From Bacillota bacterium (GTDB lineage Bacteria > Bacillota > Clostridia > Christensenellales > Aristaeellaceae), in assembly GCA_023421395.1 (NCBI GenBank), contig JAEZTL010000041.1, forward strand, positions 1 through 64,000: 64,000 bases of DNA, written 5' to 3'. Under the pieces are notes generated by a model. That model saw nothing but the letters and a program-made list of their open reading frames with translations. It was not told the origin of the DNA and searched no databases. Each line of letters opens with the position of its first letter. Within the stretch, counting starts at the first letter, position 1. Position numbers and translations under genes: made by a program. Below are positions 33,946-42,384 of the stretch, one piece after another.

Positions 33946-35168
33946 CCACGTACGATATTGCCGTCGTGGGAGGCGGTGCTTCGGGCCTGGCCTCGGCGGT
34001 CATGGCCCGGAGGCTGGGGAGAAGCGTCGCGCTTCTTGAACGCGGCGCGCGGGTCGGTAAAAAACTGCTCTCCACCGGCAACGGTCGCTGCAATCTTACC
34101 AATACTACCGCCATCCCCGCCGATTACTTCGGCGGGGTTTCGGTGATGGCCGGCGCGATGGGCGCCTTCCCGCCCGCGGCGGTGATGGATTTCTTTGAAT
34201 CGCTGGGGCTGATGTGCCGCGAGACCTACGGCGGGCGCGTGTTCCCGCTGTGCGATCAGGCGGCGGCGGTGCTGGACGCGCTGCGCCTGACGCTTCAGGA
34301 GGCGGGCGGCGAGACGGTCACAAACTTTGAGGCGGTATCGATCACAGGAAACGGTGGGTTCCGGATCGCTTCGGCGGACGGGCGGGAGATTCGCGCGCGG
34401 CGCGCCATCCTCGCAACCGGCGGCCCGGCTTCGCCTTCGCTGGGCGGAACCGAGGCGGGATACCGGCTCTTCGGGCAGATGGGGCACCGAGTGACGCGCG
34501 TGCTGCCCGCGCTGACGCAGCTGGAAACCCCGGCGGAGCCCATCCGGGCGCTCAAGGGCATCCGAATCGACGGCGTGATCTCGCTGGAGGCGGAGGGTGT
34601 GCCTATCGCCAGCGCCGAGGGTGATATTCTGTTCGCCGAATACGGCCTCACCGGCACGGCGGTCATGGCGGTATCCCGCGAGGCCGCCCAGGCGCTGATC
34701 GCCGGACGAAGGGTGACCGCCTCGCTTCGAATGCTGGACAGGCCCTTTGACAATGCGCTGCTTTTGATGAAGGCCCGGCGCGAGGCGATGCCGCGGCGGG
34801 CCCTGGAGGATTTTCTGACCGGTACGGTCCACAAGCGCGTCGGGCAGACGGTATTAAAAGCGGCGGGCGCGCTGCCCCTCTCCCGGGAAGCCGCCTCGTT
34901 GACCGAGGCCGAGCTTTGTGCCATGGCGCGCCTTCTGACGGATTTTCGGCTTCCGGTCACCGGTCATCGCGGCTTTGCGACCGCACAGGCCTCGGCGGGG
35001 GGCGCGGACGCGGGCGAGTTTTCCCCCGCGACGCTGGAATCCCGGCTGGTGCCCGGCCTCTTCGCCTGTGGCGAGGCGCTGGACGTGGACGGCCCCTGCG
35101 GCGGCTACAACCTGCAATGGGCGTGGGCGTCCGGGCTCTTCGCGGCGCAAAACGCGGCCAGGCCCTGA
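33942..35168 (+). CDS. BaiN/HI0933-type FAD-dependent oxidoreductase
   Basis: 408 residues. The Rossmann FAD loop is VVGGGASGLASAVMARR, GKKLLSTGNGRCNLTN is the family signature, and a C-terminal FAD box reads GLFACGEALDVDGPCGGYNLQWAW. Some relatives are named BaiN for a proposed role in bile-acid dehydroxylation, but most are uncharacterised and are found in bacteria with no bile metabolism. It overlaps helD (ATGA) and is followed 10 bases later by a second flavoprotein. Confidence 0.88.
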   Translation: MTTYDIAVVGGGASGLASAVMARRLGRSVALLERGARVGKKLLSTGNGRCNLTNTTAIPADYFGGVSVMAGAMGAFPPAAVMDFFESLGLMCRETYGGRVFPLCDQAAAVLDALRLTLQEAGGETVTNFEAVSITGNGGFRIASADGREIRARRAILATGGPASPSLGGTEAGYRLFGQMGHRVTRVLPALTQLETPAEPIRALKGIRIDGVISLEAEGVPIASAEGDILFAEYGLTGTAVMAVSREAAQALIAGRRVTASLRMLDRPFDNALLLMKARREAMPRRALEDFLTGTVHKRVGQTVLKAAGALPLSREAASLTEAELCAMARLLTDFRLPVTGHRGFATAQASAGGADAGEFSPATLESRLVPGLFACGEALDVDGPCGGYNLQWAWASGLFAAQNAARP

Positions 35169-35178
35169 AAGGAAAGAC

Positions 35179-36774
35179 ATGCTTCGAATCGCCAATCTGC
35201 GCGCCCCGCTGGATGTGGGCGATCTTGACGCCTTCGCAGCGGGCATGCTGAAAATTCCTCAAAGCGCGCTGGCGGAAGTCCGGCTGCGCAAAAAATCGGT
35301 GGACGCCCGGGACAAGGGCGACGTGCACTTCGTGCTGTCGCTGGATGTGGCGTTCGCAGCCGGCTTTCGCTTTGATGAAAAACGCCTGCCCCGGGGCGCG
35401 ACCGCCGCGCGTCCGGAGGCGGCCGTTTACGCGCCGCCGGCGCAGGCGAACCTTCATAGCAGGCCGCTGGTGGTGGGGCTGGGCCCGGCGGGGCTCTTCG
35501 CGGCGCTGGTACTGGCGCGGGCGGGCGCGAGGCCCGTAGTCGTGGAGCGCGGGCGGCCGGTAGATCAGCGGGCGAAGGATGTGGCTGCCTTCTGGAAGGG
35601 CGGCGCGCTGGACGTCTGCTCCAACGTGCAGTTCGGGGAGGGTGGCGCGGGCGCGTTTTCGGACGGCAAGCTGACCACCGGCATCTCCGATCCCCGGTGC
35701 GGCTTTGTGCTCAGAACGCTTTATGAGCATGGCGCGCCGGAGGAAATTCTTTACCTTTCAAAGCCGCATATTGGTACGGACAGGCTGCCTGGCGTGGTCA
35801 GATCCATTCGCGAGGAGATTTCGCGGCTGGGCGGCGAGGTGCTGTTTGAGACGAGGCTGGCGGATCTCATGGCGGAGGATGGCCGCGTACGGTCGGCGCG
35901 GCTCGAGCACGGTGGATTGGTTCGGGAGGTCTCCTGCGAAAACGTCATTCTGGCGGTGGGCCACAGCGCGCGGGACACCTTTGAAGCCCTTTATGCGCTG
36001 GGCGTCCCCATGCGTGCAAAACCCTTTTCCATCGGCGCGCGCATCGAGCATCCGCAGAAGAAAATTGACCGCGCGCAGTACGGCGCGGCGGCGGGCCATC
36101 CAGCGCTGGGCGCGGCGGACTACAAGTTGAACGCGCGCCTCGCCGACGGGCGCGGCGCGTATACGTTTTGCATGTGCCCCGGCGGCTTGGTGGTGGCGGC
36201 CGCCAGCGAGATAGGCGGCGTGGTGACCAACGGCATGAGCCGCTTCGCGAGGGACGGCGCCAACGCCAACAGCGCGCTTCTGGTGGACGTGCGGCCGGAG
36301 GACTACGGCGGCGGGCCGCTGGGCGGCGTCTCGTTCCAGCGCCAATGGGAAAGTGCCGCCTTTCATGCCGGCGGCGGGGATTACCGCGCCCCGGCACAAC
36401 TGGTGGGCGACTTAATAAAGGGCGTGGCCTCGAAGGGCGCTCGCTCGGTGGAGCCAAGCTACCGGCCCGGCGTACGATTCGGTTCTCTTGAAGACTGCCT
36501 CCCCGGTTTCGCGGTGACGGGCATGAAAGAGGCGCTCCTTCAGATGGACAGGCGACTTGCCGGCTTTGCGCACCCCGACGCGGTACTGACCGGCGTCGAG
36601 ACCCGCTCCTCTTCCCCGCTTTCCATTCCCCGGGATCGGGATTTCATGTCCGATGTCCGCGGGCTCATCCCCTGCGGAGAGGGCGCGGGCTACGCCGGCG
36701 GCATCATGTCCGCCGCGGTGGACGGCGTCAAGTGCGCGGAGGCGCTGATTGCGCGCCGGGAGCCCGGGGCCTGA
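35179..36774 (+). CDS. Uncharacterised FAD-dependent dehydrogenase (COG2509 type)
   Basis: 531 residues from the ATG after GAAAGGAAAG. An N-terminal 90-residue domain (RIANLRAPLDVGDL, VRLRKKSVDARDKGDVHFV) precedes the FAD loop VVGLGPAGLFAAL. SNVQFGEGGAGAFSDGKLTT is the conserved family box, and the C-terminal box reads PCGEGAGYAGGIMSAAVDGVK. Its reaction is unknown. The gene pair with BaiN-type protein behind helD looks like one transcript. Confidence 0.88.
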   Translation: MLRIANLRAPLDVGDLDAFAAGMLKIPQSALAEVRLRKKSVDARDKGDVHFVLSLDVAFAAGFRFDEKRLPRGATAARPEAAVYAPPAQANLHSRPLVVGLGPAGLFAALVLARAGARPVVVERGRPVDQRAKDVAAFWKGGALDVCSNVQFGEGGAGAFSDGKLTTGISDPRCGFVLRTLYEHGAPEEILYLSKPHIGTDRLPGVVRSIREEISRLGGEVLFETRLADLMAEDGRVRSARLEHGGLVREVSCENVILAVGHSARDTFEALYALGVPMRAKPFSIGARIEHPQKKIDRAQYGAAAGHPALGAADYKLNARLADGRGAYTFCMCPGGLVVAAASEIGGVVTNGMSRFARDGANANSALLVDVRPEDYGGGPLGGVSFQRQWESAAFHAGGGDYRAPAQLVGDLIKGVASKGARSVEPSYRPGVRFGSLEDCLPGFAVTGMKEALLQMDRRLAGFAHPDAVLTGVETRSSSPLSIPRDRDFMSDVRGLIPCGEGAGYAGGIMSAAVDGVKCAEALIARREPGA

Positions 36775-36778
36775 GCAT

Positions 36779-36967
36779 CTATTCCGCGCTTTCAAGGGCG
36801 TTCTCGATCAGCGCCTTTGAAATATACATCGCTTTGAGCCTGTTTTTCAGCAGCGTGTGATGCGGATTCCCCTCGGGGAACTTTTCCCGCGCCTTCTCGC
36901 ATTTGTGGATGACGGAGGCAACAGCCCGAAGCGCCTCCGTCAATTCTTCCCGGGAAAACTGATCCAC
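36779..36967 (-). CDS. Small hypothetical helical protein
   Basis: 62 residues from a GTG placed 9 bases after GGAGG. The sequence is one or two helices: REELTEALRAVASVIHKCEKAREKF, then HHTLLKNRLKAMYISKALIENAL. No membrane segment. I do not recognise a named family. It overlaps the upstream 189-residue gene by 28 bases, so they are probably co-translated. Confidence 0.55.
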   Translation of the reverse strand: MDQFSREELTEALRAVASVIHKCEKAREKFPEGNPHHTLLKNRLKAMYISKALIENALESAE

Positions 36968-37509
36968 GTTGCATCTCCTCCATGATCCGTCCGCCCGTTT
37001 GATGAACCCATGCCGGAGCCGACATGGGGTTCTTCCGCGTCCGGGCGGAACATGTCCGCCAGCAGCCCGAACCGCCGAAGGCTTGAAAGGTATTGGGCGA
37101 CCAGAAAGAAATTCGTAAGCTCCGCCTCGCCCAGGCCGCGGAAGGCGTTGAGCTCGTCCCATAGCCGGCCGCAGCCCTCGACGTAAAACGCACCGGAACG
37201 CGCTTCGATCCCGACGAGGATTGGTTTTCCCCGAAAAACCTTTTCCTGACATTCATGGAGCGCCTGCCCCGCGCCCTCGTTCGGGACCCAGTAGGCGAAC
37301 ACCTCGGGCGCGCGCTCCCCTTCGGCCATCGCGTTCAGGCGGACAACCTCCCTGGCCCGATCGTCCGCCTCCCGCAGCGGGTACCTTCCCCGAAGATAGC
37401 GCAGCAACTCTTCGCCGGACTTTCGCCCCGGGCGCAGTCTGCCGCGGTATATAGACCAGTCGCGCTTCCACAGCGCGATCATCGGCCGCGTGGCCTTACG
37501 CGTCAGCAT
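36940..37509 (-). CDS. Hypothetical protein
   Basis: 189 residues from an ATG after GGGGG. It is basic at the N-terminus (TRKATRPMIALWKRDWSIYRGR) with a core EVFAYWVPNEGAGQALHECQEKVF, then PILVGIEARSGAFYVEG. The second half is helical. No signal peptide or membrane span. I do not recognise the family. The Asn/Gly-rich C-terminal tail (SGMGSSNGRTDHGGD) is probably disordered. Confidence 0.55.
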   Translation of the reverse strand: MLTRKATRPMIALWKRDWSIYRGRLRPGRKSGEELLRYLRGRYPLREADDRAREVVRLNAMAEGERAPEVFAYWVPNEGAGQALHECQEKVFRGKPILVGIEARSGAFYVEGCGRLWDELNAFRGLGEAELTNFFLVAQYLSSLRRFGLLADMFRPDAEEPHVGSGMGSSNGRTDHGGDATWISFPGKN

Positions 37510-37602
37510 GTCTATCCCCCGTTTTTCGATAGGCTGGGGTTTCTTCCGGACGAAGAAGCCCGGATGCGCCCGGGCGGCGCGAGGGCGGATCTCCGCCCGT
37601 TT

Positions 37603-38202
37603 TCAGGCATTCTCCCCGATCGCCAGAAACATCGAATATGGCACCGATCCGCCGCCGGTCATCTTTTGCCCCTCGAAGGCGGTGCGGATGGAAACGCGCC
37701 GGAAGCCGCAGTTTTCAAGGATGCGCAGCACCTTGCTGCGCCTAAACCCGTTGTGGCCGTCGAAGCCGGGCTCATCCCGGTGGAAGGAACCGTCCTCCTC
37801 ATCCAGGTCGATCCAGTAAAACCGCCCGCCGGGCGCGAGGCGCTTTCGGAGCTCCGCGATCTCCCCGTCGACGTCCAGGATGTGGTGAAACACCATCGAG
37901 CTTGTGATCGCGTCAAAGGAGCGCGAGCGCATCTCCTCCTGGGAGAGGAAGCGCGCGTTGCCCGAAGGGCAAGCCTTCGCCTTTTGGGTAAAAATCCGCG
38001 CCATCTCCGGCGACGGGTCGTAACCGAAGACCTCGCCGGCGTGGCGGCACAGTTCAAAGGCGATCAGGCCGCTCCCACAGCCAAAGTCCAGCGCGGATGC
38101 GGGCTCTTCGGGCCAGGATTTCAGGATTTCGGAGGCGAGAACCTTCGCCCGGTCGATTCTCATCGGGCTGTCCCAGGTGGCGGCGGCCTGTTCAAAATTC
38201 AT
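37603..38202 (-). CDS. Class I SAM-dependent methyltransferase
   Basis: 199 residues. Motif I is ALDFGCGSGLIAFEL (about 38-52), then the acidic GYDPSPEM, then SMVFHHILD and LAPGGRFYWIDL. The substrate is unknown; small-molecule methyltransferases look like this. It overlaps the pgmB stop by four bases (ATGA), forming a three-gene unit with pgmB and the GH65 enzyme. A role in sugar use is not obvious. Confidence 0.85.
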   Translation of the reverse strand: MNFEQAAATWDSPMRIDRAKVLASEILKSWPEEPASALDFGCGSGLIAFELCRHAGEVFGYDPSPEMARIFTQKAKACPSGNARFLSQEEMRSRSFDAITSSMVFHHILDVDGEIAELRKRLAPGGRFYWIDLDEEDGSFHRDEPGFDGHNGFRRSKVLRILENCGFRRVSIRTAFEGQKMTGGGSVPYSMFLAIGENA

Positions 38203-38879
38203 GTCGCGTTCCTTTCCGGTTTGCCCAGCTTCGCGATGAGCGCCCGCAGATCGACGGCGTCGAGACCTGGATAGAGGGCGTCGGCGCCCGTCAGCGCGCC
38301 GGGCCTCGCGATGCCCACGGCCTTCATGCCACCGGCCTTCGCCGCGTCGATGCCCGCCTGCGCGTCTTCGAACACGGCGCATTCGCGGGGCGCGAGGTTC
38401 AGCATCCCGGCGGCGGTCAGGAATACCTCCGGGTCGGGCTTGGCGCGGGTGACCACGGTGCCGTCGGCCACCGCGTCAAAATGCGACCCAAGGCCGGTGC
38501 GCGAAAGCACCAGCGCGCAGTTTTTACTGGCGGAGCCGATGGCGAGCCGAAGGCCCTCCGCGCGGCATGCTTTTACAAACTCCAGCGCGCCGGGCAGCAC
38601 GTCCCCGGGCGTCATTTTTTCCACGGACTCCACGTACCAGCCGTTTTTGCGGTCGGTCATTTCGGTAAACTGCGCTTCTGTCAGGACCGCGCCCGTCCAC
38701 CTGCACAAAACCTTCATGCAGGCGGTGCGATTGACGCCCTTGAACTGCTCGTTGAGCTCCGGCGTCAGATCAAAGCCGAATTCCTCCCGCGCCAGCCGCC
38801 TCCAGGCCAGGTAGTGGAAACGCGCGGTGTCCACCAACACCCCGTCGAGGTCGAAGATGAATCCCCTGATGTCGCTCAT
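38199..38879 (-). CDS. pgmB: Beta-phosphoglucomutase
   Basis: 226 residues, HAD superfamily. D10 and D12 (FDLDGVLVDT) are nucleophile and acid/base, the cap has the KGVNR-type loop, and GSASKN, KPDPEVF and FEDAQAGIDAAKAGGM complete the motifs. It isomerises beta-glucose 1-phosphate to glucose 6-phosphate. The ATGA overlap with the GH65 phosphorylase gene is the classic maltose-phosphorolysis pair. Confidence 0.94.
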   Translation of the reverse strand: MSDIRGFIFDLDGVLVDTARFHYLAWRRLAREEFGFDLTPELNEQFKGVNRTACMKVLCRWTGAVLTEAQFTEMTDRKNGWYVESVEKMTPGDVLPGALEFVKACRAEGLRLAIGSASKNCALVLSRTGLGSHFDAVADGTVVTRAKPDPEVFLTAAGMLNLAPRECAVFEDAQAGIDAAKAGGMKAVGIARPGALTGADALYPGLDAVDLRALIAKLGKPERNAT

Positions 38880-41146
38880 AGCGCCTTCTCCAGCCCGCGG
38901 GCGGCTTCGCCATCCAGCAGGATCTGTTCGCCGTAGAGCCGGAGCGCCACGCGCTCTCCGGCGAGAAGCTTCAGCCGCACGCCGCTTTTCGCGACGTTGA
39001 TCTCAATCACACGGCCTCGGTAGCGCAGCTTGAAGCCGTAGCCCGTCCATTCCGGCGGCAGCACCGGCCGGAAGGACAGCCCGTCCACCGTACGCATTCC
39101 GGCGAAACCTCGCGAGATCGCCAGATAGCTGCCCGCCATCGAGGTGATGTGGCAGCCGTCCTGGGTGTCGTTGTTCAGGTTGTCCAGATCCAGCCGCGCG
39201 GTGCGGTGGTACATCTCCACCGCCTTGTCGATGGCGCCGATCTCCGCCGCGAGGATCGCGTGGACGCAGGGCGATAGGCTGGACTCATGAACAGTCATGG
39301 GTTCGTAGAAATCAAAGTTGCGCTTCTTGGTTTCGAGGTCGTAGAGATGCCCCAGCGCATACAGCCCCTGCAGCGTGTCCGCCTGCTTGATGAAGCAGGA
39401 ACGCAGAATCCTGTCCCACGACCAATGTTGATTGATGGGCCTGTCCGCGGGATCGATGACCGACGCGGGCATCAGATCCTTATCGAGGAAGGTGTCGTGG
39501 GCGACGAAGACGCCGAGGGTTTTGTCCTCCGGCAGGTACATCCCCGAGGCGATCTTTTCGAAGTTCTTCACTTCAGGCTGGGTGAGGTTCAGCTCCTTCC
39601 AGCGGGATTTGGCGCGTCGTGCGATCTCGCAGGCGTACGTCAGACACCAGGCCGCCATGCGGTTGGTGTACCAGTTGTTATTCACGTTGTTTTCGTATTC
39701 ATTGGGGCCGGTGACGCCGTGGATCATGTACTTTCCAGCGCGCTTTGAAAAGTGCGCGCGGGAGGCCCAGAACCGGGCGATGGCCAGCACCACGTCGAAA
39801 CCGTAATCCCGGACGTAAGTCTCGTCGCCGGTGTAGGTTTCGTACTGGAAGACGGCGTGTGCGATGGCGGCGTTTCTGTGGATTTCCTCAAAGGTGATCT
39901 CCCACTCGTTGTGGCACTCGATGCCGTTGAAGGTGACCATCGGGTACAGCGCGCCGTCCAGCCCCTGTTCCCGGGCGTTATGGTAAGCGCCCGGAAGTTG
40001 ATTGTAGCGGTAGATGAGCAGATTTCGGGCCACTTCCTCCGGCGCGATGGAAAGGTACATCGGCAGACAGTACGCCTCGGTGTCCCAGTAGGTGGCGCCG
40101 CCGTATTTTTCGCCGGTAAAGCCTTTTGGGCCGATGTTGAGGCGTGCGTCGGAGCCGTCGTAGGTGCAGAAGAGCTGGAAAATGTTGAAGCGGATGCCCT
40201 GCTGGGCCGCGTCGTCGCCGCTGATGGTGACGTCCGCGCCGTCCCATCGAGAAAGCCACGAGGCCTGGTGTTCGGCGTACAGCTGGGGATAGCCCTTGGC
40301 GCGGGCGGCGGTCAGCGCGCTGAGCGCCTGTTTTTTGAGCTCTTCGTCTTGATAATCCCGGGATGTGACGACGGCCACCAGTTTTTCGAGCTCCGCGCTG
40401 CGGCCGGTCAGCACCCGCTTGATGAGGCGCATTCCGGCATAGCCCGGCCGCGCCTCCCAGCGCGTGACGGTCGCGCCGGAGAACTGGGCGTGCATCGCTG
40501 CGCAGGCGGTAAAGCGCGGCACACCGAAGGGGTTTTCACGGGTTTTGACGGTTACATAGCCGCAGTCCTCCGCCTGCCCCTGCTCGAGCATGTCCCAGAA
40601 CAGTTCCTCGTAGTTGGCGTCCTCGTTGCGGACGTTGCCGTCCAGGTAGGCGGTCATCGCGATCTCCGCGGAAAAAGACGGGGTCACACGGTAGCGGATC
40701 GCGAGAATCCGTCGGTCGGCGACGGACAGGAACCGCTCGCACTCAATGCGCACCTCGCCCTTGGGGTGTTTCACGACGGCGCGGCGGCGGAGCGTTCCCG
40801 TCCGCATGTCCAGTTCGCGCTCGAAGTCGAGAACCGGAAGCTTTGCCAAATCGATTTCAACGCCGTCCACCATCACGTTGATGCCGGTCATGTTGACGGC
40901 GTTGACGACCTTGCCGAAGTACTTCGGGTAGCCGTTCTTCCACCAGCCGACGCGGGTCTTGTCCGGAAACCACACGCCACCCAGGTAGGTCCCCCGGTGG
41001 TTGTCGGCGGAGTACTTCTCTTCAAAATTGCCACGCATACCCATGCTGCCGTTGCCCAGGGATGTGAGCGACTCCGACAGACGCATGTGCTCCGGGTGGA
41101 ATCCGCGTTCGATCAACTTCCAAGGATCAATTTCAAAAAGCGGCAT
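38876..41146 (-). CDS. GH65 disaccharide phosphorylase, probably maltose phosphorylase
   Basis: 756 residues. The order is an N-terminal beta-sandwich (1-270), a linker, an (alpha/alpha)6 barrel (about 320-690) and a C-terminal beta domain. The catalytic acid is E483 in HGVTGPNEYENNVNNNWYTN, matching E487 of the Lactobacillus brevis enzyme. LGNGSMGMRGNFEE and the HNEWEITFEEIHR loop fit maltose phosphorylase. The product beta-glucose 1-phosphate passes to PgmB. Kojibiose, nigerose or trehalose specificity cannot be excluded from sequence. Confidence 0.88.
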   Translation of the reverse strand: MPLFEIDPWKLIERGFHPEHMRLSESLTSLGNGSMGMRGNFEEKYSADNHRGTYLGGVWFPDKTRVGWWKNGYPKYFGKVVNAVNMTGINVMVDGVEIDLAKLPVLDFERELDMRTGTLRRRAVVKHPKGEVRIECERFLSVADRRILAIRYRVTPSFSAEIAMTAYLDGNVRNEDANYEELFWDMLEQGQAEDCGYVTVKTRENPFGVPRFTACAAMHAQFSGATVTRWEARPGYAGMRLIKRVLTGRSAELEKLVAVVTSRDYQDEELKKQALSALTAARAKGYPQLYAEHQASWLSRWDGADVTISGDDAAQQGIRFNIFQLFCTYDGSDARLNIGPKGFTGEKYGGATYWDTEAYCLPMYLSIAPEEVARNLLIYRYNQLPGAYHNAREQGLDGALYPMVTFNGIECHNEWEITFEEIHRNAAIAHAVFQYETYTGDETYVRDYGFDVVLAIARFWASRAHFSKRAGKYMIHGVTGPNEYENNVNNNWYTNRMAAWCLTYACEIARRAKSRWKELNLTQPEVKNFEKIASGMYLPEDKTLGVFVAHDTFLDKDLMPASVIDPADRPINQHWSWDRILRSCFIKQADTLQGLYALGHLYDLETKKRNFDFYEPMTVHESSLSPCVHAILAAEIGAIDKAVEMYHRTARLDLDNLNNDTQDGCHITSMAGSYLAISRGFAGMRTVDGLSFRPVLPPEWTGYGFKLRYRGRVIEINVAKSGVRLKLLAGERVALRLYGEQILLDGEAARGLEKAL

Positions 41147-41179
41147 GGAGCGTCCTCCTTACGTACTTTTTCCTGCGTT

Positions 41180-42313
41180 TTATCTCGACGAGGCGATTTC
41201 ATCAATCGCGCGGAGCACATGATCCACGTCCTCCCGGCTGTTCGCCCAGCCGAGGGAAAAGCGCACCGCCCCCTGCGGGTATGTGCCCAGCGCCCTATGC
41301 GCAGCTGGAGCGCAGTGCAGGCCGCAGCGCGTCATGATGTCGAATTCCGACTCCAGCCTGAACCCCGCCAACGCGTTGTCCACCCGGTCGAAGGCGACGG
41401 ACACCACCGCCATGCGCGCCGCCGCGTCGAACCCGCCCGGAACGCGAATGCCGCGGACCTGGGCCAACCCGTCCAGCAGCCGGGCCAGCAGCGCCGCGTC
41501 GTGGGCAAGGATGTCCTCCCGATGGGCGGCCACGAACCCGATCGCCGCGTCAAGCCCGTAGATGCCGGGAATATTGGGAGTCCCCGGTTCGAATTTATCG
41601 GGCAGGTCCTCCGGTTGCAGGGGGCTGTCCGAACGGCTGCCTGTGCCACCGGCCACCGTGGGGCGCAGCGCCTGCGCGAAGTCCCGCCGCATGACCAGCG
41701 CGCCGATACCCTCCGGGCCGAGCAGTCCCTTGTGGCCCGGGATGGCAAAGGCGTCCGCGGGAATGCCCGCAAGGTCCGCGTGCCCGGCGGTCTGGGAAGC
41801 GTCCAGAAGGAACGGGACGCCTGTTGCCCGGCAAATTTCCCCGATCTCCCGGGCGGGCAGAAATACCCCGCTGACGTTGGAGGCGTGGTTCAAGATCACG
41901 AGGCGGGTATCGGCGCGGATCAACCGGCGCACATCCTCCGGGTCGGTGCGGCCCAAGGCGTCGCAGGGCGCGGCTTCTGCCTCGACATTCCCGATCAGGC
42001 TGAGCGGCCGCAGCACCGCGTTGTGCTCCAAAGAGGACGTCACGACGTGATCGCCCGGGCGCACACAGCCCAGGATCGCCATGTTGATCGACCAGGTTGC
42101 GCCGGGTGTCAGCACGCAGCACTCGGCGTCCGGAATCCCGGCCAGAAGGCACAGCGATTCCCGCAGGGACAGCGCCTTCATGGCATTCTCCGTGGCGGCG
42201 GCGTAGGTGCCCCGGCCCATGCTGCCGCCCGTCGTGTCCACGCAGCGCGCCATCTCCCGTGCCACCGGCGGCGCCTTCGGGAAAGCGGTGGCCGCGTTGT
42301 CCATATAGATCAC
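41180..42313 (-). CDS. Cysteine desulfurase family protein of the selenium cluster
   Basis: 377 residues from a GTG giving MIYMDNAATAFPK, the usual opening of class V desulfurases; AGGAG lies 13 bases upstream, a little far. The PLP lysine is in AIPGHKGLLGPEG, and the persulfide-type Cys in RCGLHCAPAAH. It could release selenium or sulfur from (seleno)cysteine and pass it to SelD or to the hydroxylase cofactor. Proteins of this subfamily (EF2568-like) occur with selD, yqeB and yqeC. It is divergent from yedE. Confidence 0.85.
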   Translation of the reverse strand: MIYMDNAATAFPKAPPVAREMARCVDTTGGSMGRGTYAAATENAMKALSLRESLCLLAGIPDAECCVLTPGATWSINMAILGCVRPGDHVVTSSLEHNAVLRPLSLIGNVEAEAAPCDALGRTDPEDVRRLIRADTRLVILNHASNVSGVFLPAREIGEICRATGVPFLLDASQTAGHADLAGIPADAFAIPGHKGLLGPEGIGALVMRRDFAQALRPTVAGGTGSRSDSPLQPEDLPDKFEPGTPNIPGIYGLDAAIGFVAAHREDILAHDAALLARLLDGLAQVRGIRVPGGFDAAARMAVVSVAFDRVDNALAGFRLESEFDIMTRCGLHCAPAAHRALGTYPQGAVRFSLGWANSREDVDHVLRAIDEIASSR

Positions 42314-42384
42314 TTGCGCAATCGTTCTCCTCATGATAGAATAACGGATGTCTATCCCCATTATAGCACACAGGAGAGGGTTTC

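Noticed and set aside
34975..35178. Upstream extension of the COG2509 flavoprotein frame
   Set aside because: It lies within the BaiN-type gene in another frame; the ATG at 35179 after GGAAAG gives the family N-terminus.
42314..42361. Longer N-terminus of the cysteine desulfurase (starts at 42361 or 42334)
   Set aside because: The added residues are not family-like, and the earlier starts lack a ribosome binding site; MIYMDNAAT is the normal opening.
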